Positions 58,946-64,000 of a stretch of 64,000 bases of DNA are shown piece after piece. Made by a program: the position numbers and the translations under genes. A model generated the notes under the pieces. It saw only the letters and a program-made list of their open reading frames with translations. It made no database searches and was not told where the DNA came from. The stretch comes from Cercis canadensis (lineage: Eukaryota > Streptophyta > Magnoliopsida > Fabales > Fabaceae): assembly GCA_003255065.1 (NCBI GenBank), contig QAOA01001821.1, forward strand, positions 246,525 to 310,524, in the 5' to 3' direction. Within the stretch, counting starts at the first letter, position 1. Every line of letters begins with the position of its first letter.

Positions 58946-61407
58946 TCAAACCTTTGAGAAAGTCACATATAGTTGTCCATGACTGAAGACTAATTTTTGT
59001 AGATATAACCCAACATACGAAAGACTTTGGCCTTGACTTTTATTTATTGACATGACAAAGCAAACTTGCAGGGAAAATTGTATTCTCTGTAATTTAAAAG
59101 GCATCTTCTTGTCAGAGGATGTTAGGTTCATCCTTGGTATGAACATTTTCTCTCCAATGTTACTCCCAAAAATAACTTTTCCTTCCAGCACATATCTCCC
59201 AAGTTGGGTGATTATCAGTCTTGTTCCATTGCACAATCAATTCCGCTGATCTATATTCTTTATTAACATGACAGGTACGCCCAACTTCAGTAGTAACCTA
59301 TGGTTTAGAAGGCCGAATGAGGAGATACCATTTAGGAATTCGGGTATATGGATATCATCTATTCCATTTCCCCACGATTTGCACATACTGTCTGAACTCA
59401 AATAAATCTTTTCATCACCAGGCAATAAAGAAACCATATAATCATTGATTTTTCTCACCACTTCCAATGTAGGGGGTTAGTATAGCTCTTTCTTGGACAT
59501 ATATTGGATCTTGCATCTTTGTCATGAATCCAGCATAAGTCGACTCTACAATATCATGAATTGGATCATCGCTACATCGTAGGCATAGGTCATCCGGTAT
59601 TTGAATAACAATTTCACCATCACTCGTATCTCCTACTTCACCATCACCAACCTTCAATATCCAATTGGAGAACTCACTCAGTTCAACTGTGTGGGGATCT
59701 ACAGACCCTGTTTCCAATCTCATTTTTTTTGTTAGGTTTAAGACATGCACATAATTGAGAAAAAAAATATGAACAGTCATAATCTATTAATGTTATCCAT
59801 AATAAAGTTTAAAATGAGATTAGCACCTGAAAATGTTTTGACATGTAAGAAGAGTTGATAGTTGCANAAAAGGCATCTTCTTGTCAGAGGATGTTAGGTT
59901 CATCCTTGGTATGAACATTTTCTCTCCAATGTTACTCCCAAAAATAACTTTTCCTTCCAGCACATATCTCCTAAGTTGGGTGATTATCAGTCTTGTTCCA
60001 TTGCACAATCAATTCTGCTGATCTATATTCCTTATTAACATGACAGGTACGCCCAACTTCAGTAGTAACCTATGGTTTAGAAGGCCGAATGAGGAGATAC
60101 CATTTAGGAATTCGGGTATATGGATATCATCTATTCCATTTCCCCATGATTTGCACATACTGTCTGAACTCAAATAAATCTTTTCATCACCAGGCAATAA
60201 AGAAACCATATAATCATTGATTTTTCTCACCACTTCCAATGTAGGGGGTTAGTATAGCTCTTTCTTGGAAATATATTGGATCTTGCATCTTTGTCATGAA
60301 TCCAGCATAAGTCGACTCCACAATATCATGAATTGGATCATTGCTACATCGTAGGCATAGGTCATCCGGTATTTGAATAACAATTTCACCATCACTCGTA
60401 TCTCCTACTTCACCATCACCAACCTTCAATATCCAATTGGAGAACTCACTCAGTTCAACTGTGTGGGGATCTACAGACCCTGTTTCCAATCTCATTTTTT
60501 TTGTTAGGTTTAAGACATGCACATAATTGAGAAAAAAAAATATGAACAGTCATAATCTATTAATGTTATCCATAATAAAGTTTAAAATGAGATTAGCACC
60601 TGAAAATGTTTTGACATGTAAGAAGAGTTGATAGTTGCAACAACAATATCTTGTTTATTTCCACTGGGTATCACTGGGAGTATTTGTCTGAAGTCCCCCC
60701 TAGTACCACAACTTTACCACCAAATGGCGTCTGTGCGGCTGCTGTATTTGTATGCTTTAATATATCTCTAAGAGTTCTGTTCAATGCCTCAAAACACTAT
60801 TTATGTGTCATAAAGGCATCGTCCCAAATGATTAACTTTGTAGCAGTTAGTAGTTTTGACATGAGGATCCCTAGTTTTATGTTACAAAATGTATCCTCAT
60901 TGACATTCAGAGAGATGCAAAATCTGGAATGTGTTGTTTTACTACCAAGAATGAGAAGTGATGCAATACCGCTTGAAGCAATTGTCAGTACTATCTTACC
61001 ATTGGAACGTAAAGCAACAGATGGTGTTATGTAGACAAATATTTTTCCAGTTCCACCGTAACCATAAAGAAAGAATTGACCACTATTCTCAGAAAAAACA
61101 TATGTCATATTTTTGTATACACAATCTTCTGCTCATTGGTAAGACTTGAGAATAATTTCATGTACTCTTGTGTTAGCTTATCCTTGTCATAGACAATCTC
61201 ATAATAGATCAGTCTCTTATATTCAGATAAATCATCGAAATTAGTTGCCAATGGCATTGGTAGATAGTCACGCAGACCCTTGCTATAATTCTGTAGCAAC
61301 TTCTCATTCTCTGCTAGTGTGTGCTCTTTAACTTCATCATTACTCATGGTTAGCCCTGTGACAAAATTAAATGGGGATAGAGTTATTACAGTTTCATAGT
61401 TAATCAC
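58946..61407 (-). pseudogene. Helitron helicase (Pif1-type) remnant
   Basis: On the minus strand: LTNEQKIVYTKI (61140), Walker A GYGGTGKIF where GTGKT is usual (61065), Walker B region LIIWDDAF where DEA is usual (60830), then TPFGGKVVVLGG. After a probable intron come LTKKMRLETG, NWILKVGDGE, ILTPYIGSGEKNQ and finally CNGTRLIITQL and FVMSINKSQGQSLSYVGLYL. It unwinds DNA during rolling-circle transposition when intact. Changed Walker residues, stops and a 775 bp assembly duplication break it. Confidence 0.88.
59091..60640. repeat. About 775 bp direct duplication around a single N (59867)
   Basis: 59091-59866 and 59868-60640 are about 99% identical by eye; both begin within AAAAGGCATCTTCTTGTCAG. 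The helicase reading is repeated (NGISSFGLLNHRLLLKLGV appears twice). It is a probable haplotype join. Confidence 0.92.
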
Positions 61408-63840
61408 ATAATATTTTAAGTTGAGAAAAATGCACGCATAACTAAGTCACATATAAATTAGCAAATTCATATCGACATCAAATATATTTATTTCATAACA
61501 TCATAAGTTTTACCTGGATTATTGAATAGTCTGTGCCGTCTATGAATGATATCATCAGACATCAATTTCCACGTCTCTTCCCAAACTTGATCTGGCCTAC
61601 ATATACTATTTCATAGTAGGAGCGTAACAAATAGGCTTTTCAGGTAATGGCCGGTACCCTATCCGCTAGCTTCCTTTATACCTTCTATAAATTCATAATC
61701 ATCATCAAGAAGACCAATTACATAACATGCTGCTTTAAATGTAGCATAGACCAATCCCATTAATTATTCTAATGTCTTCATAGCCTGTGCATCCTGTTTA
61801 AATGTTTAGCAAGAGCCTCATGTAATACAACTCACCAGTCCCAAGTGGAATGTAATATAATCTCTCAACCAAAAATCCTTTTCTTTCTTGGAAACCATTC
61901 TTTAGTTTGTTGTTTCCAAACAAAGTAATTTGGAAATTCAGCATGCGTCAGATGTCTAGCATGTGGATATTTCTTATTTGCCTCAAACCAAGCTAGAAAT
62001 TTAGTCAAATTCATACTTGTCATGTTCACAACATTTTCAAGGTTTTCACTCTCCTAAAAGATAACAAACTGTTCATCTGGAAGATGAAAGGATAGCCTTT
62101 CTACCGATGACTCTCGGTGGTGAATGTCAAACGAAAATATTTTCCACGCTACCTCACATGCAGAAATGAATCTGCAATCGTAATACATACTAGTCGCATC
62201 CACCAAATGATTCTATGAATTGTTTTCATTTGATTGGTAAAAAGCAGTTGTTCTGCGATCGAATCCCTTATTTATATATTTGAATAAATATTTAATTGCC
62301 CTCGACTAGTTACACCACTCAATATTAATGGGTGTCTCATACTTCAAAAAGACATCTTTGTTATACGGAACAACAAACCTGTTGCAATAATGTATATATA
62401 GATAACTAAATACAGTTTATGTTTATAATTTATCTAAATCAAATAAACAACATGACATATAATAAATAAATGGTATTTACTCTTACCTATTATCAAGTAG
62501 TACACTGTTCTTATCAACATACTTATCATCGTCCCTCTTTCTGTAGCAAAGGTATCCATCATCATCAATCGATGTTCTATCTACAAATTTCTTAAGAAAG
62601 TGTCTCGTACATTTTTTGTTTCTCATACACGGTGATTTAGCATTGGTAGCACCACATGGACCATGCATCATACAATCCCTAACAATTTCATACAATCTTG
62701 GGTTTTCTTCTTTATCAGGGATCTCAATATATATTATTTTGTCAATGTCATCGGAGGTGAGGTGTTTATGACCAGAATGCAAGAATAACAATATATGAGC
62801 ATGAGGCAAGCCACACTTTTAAAACTCAATCATATATACCACTGTAAAAGATTTAATGTTATAACACATTACAGAGTATATATATAAGAATTAATGCATA
62901 TAATTACTCTCCTAATCATACAGTTGTCTTACTTTTTGTATATAAGTTAAGAAAATGGATATACATACCTGATCGAACTTTTCCAAAATATTGCCCTTGC
63001 TTTAAATCCATAATAAGCTCGTCAAGTTTGATTTTAAAGACTTTGAATACAATTTCAAGCTTGTCTTCAGCACCGAGACCTTTTTCTTTAATACAACGTT
63101 GTATTTTAAGCAATTGTGGATTACATGTAAATGTGATAAATAAATTCAGATATCCAGCCCAAAGGCATATAGATATGCAATCATGGTAATTTTGAAACAT
63201 ATACCTTACTCCACCAGTAAAAGAGGATGGCAGGACTATACATTTACCAACAAATGATCCAACAGTATCCCAGCTCAAGACACACTCAATGACACCTTTG
63301 TACAATTCTACTCTCAGTATGGTCTGGTTCATTCTGATATATCTCAATCTAGATGTCTCAATCATTGTGAATGCATCAACCTAAAACTGTTGAAATAATT
63401 TTCTTGATAAGACTAACTATGAGCTTCATCATTCTCTCCATGAGCCTAAAGGCAAAGAATTCTCTCATTGACACTCTCACCCTCTTGGCAGTTTCCGTTA
63501 TTGGTGATCATCTTAAAAGGATGTCATCTCTATATCCATCTTCGGCATATGGAAATAGAAAGGGATACTGTAATGCGAGATATGCATGATGGATTTCGCA
63601 TATCCTTTGTAGTTCTCCAGACTTAGATTCTATTACAATATCTCTTCCATTCTCAAGATTATCAACATCTCCAACTATTAGTACAACAACTTCATTTGAA
63701 GTAGGCTTGTTACCTAATTGGTTAAGAGCCTTGTTTTTTTGATATTGGTTCTTTGTCATAGGATGATGGCCACTTAGACTCTTGCAACTTTCTTGTTTCT
63801 TTTTCCCTATCATTTTGTTTTAATCTTTCACTATAGATGG
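61408..63840 (-). pseudogene. Helitron Rep (HUH endonuclease) remnant
   Basis: Minus strand: EVVVLIVGDVD, LALQYPFLFPYAEDGYRDDI (63585), FQQF then VDAFTMIETSRLRYIRMNQ (63385), VLPSSFTGGVRYMFQNYHDC, LFITFTCNP, then the HUH motif in MPHAHILLFL (62800). HGPCGATNAKSPCM follows, then the tyrosine region NIEWCN and AIKYLFKYINKG (near 62290), and finally a decaying C-terminal part. A probable intron separates the first and second Rep segments (62810-62950). Rep would nick and join DNA at the element ends. Stops and frameshifts disable it. Confidence 0.88.
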
Positions 63841-64000
63841 TAAATAGATCGGATCTATGAACATCCCTAAAAAACATAAGCTAAATATAAGGCTTAAATA
63901 CATGTCACATTATATAAACAAAATCAAATCGAATAGCATTCCTAACATTTAAAATTTTTAAAAGAAAACACATTCCGCATCAAATAAAAATTATATATGT

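Larger units (their letters stand above)
58450..64000 (-). mobile_element. Helitron, 3' part (5' end outside window)
   Basis: The 3' terminus on the minus strand has the hairpin CCTGCGC-ATC-GCGCGGG (58477-58461), then GAATAGTA and CTAG at 58453-58450, with T following. Minus-strand remnants of Rep (HUH type) and of a Pif1-type helicase are in the right order for RepHel. The TC-starting 5' end lies beyond 64000. Confidence 0.9.

Overview
The window is transposon-rich, AT-rich plant nuclear DNA. It comes almost certainly from a eudicot: the window holds Athila-, Tat- and SIRE-type LTR retrotransposons, a Copia element of Ale type, a TNP2-type CACTA transposon, a Helitron with Rep/helicase remnants, and a class III (GH18) chitinase gene. 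The species cannot be named from the sequence. Scattered single N bases, several of them between near-identical direct duplicates, point to a draft assembly of a heterozygous genome.

Layout. (1) 1-19514 is a nest. An Ale-like Copia element on the minus strand carries two insertions inside its reverse transcriptase region. One is an Athila-type Ty3/gypsy element (1-6812, left end outside the window) and the other a complete but decayed SIRE-like Copia element (7422-16423). (2) 19542-27200 is a chitinase neighbourhood on the minus strand. It has a broken class III chitinase copy (19542-19930), one intact single-exon chitinase gene (24751-25779, TATA box at 25841-25850), and duplicated pieces of upstream sequence on both sides. 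A solo LTR (20719-21621) and two copies of a TRIM-like miniature element (23385-24177) sit in between. The intact chitinase is the only gene in the window I would call functional. (3) 28200-45122 holds a diverged segmental duplication. One copy was interrupted by a 9.1 kb Tat-type Ty3/gypsy element (29359-38484) that landed in an old LINE tail. The other copy (40108-41300) keeps the uninterrupted site. (4) 45611-55918 is a CACTA element with a TNP2-type transposase pseudogene. Inside it is a gypsy solo LTR, and inside that an Athila-family solo LTR. (5) 58450-64000 is the 3' part of a Helitron with Rep and Pif1-type helicase remnants. Its 5' end lies beyond the window.

No transposon reading frame in the window is intact. 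In the Athila pol all seven internal stops lie in one frame, and most can be explained by C-to-T (or G-to-A) changes, as expected for old methylated copies. The Tat element has a large antisense gene region between pol and its 3' LTR, with a TATA-like box of its own. I saw no credible novel system. The points most worth a second look are the antisense gene, the nested insertions with readable target duplications, the chitinase duplication history, and several probable assembly duplications.
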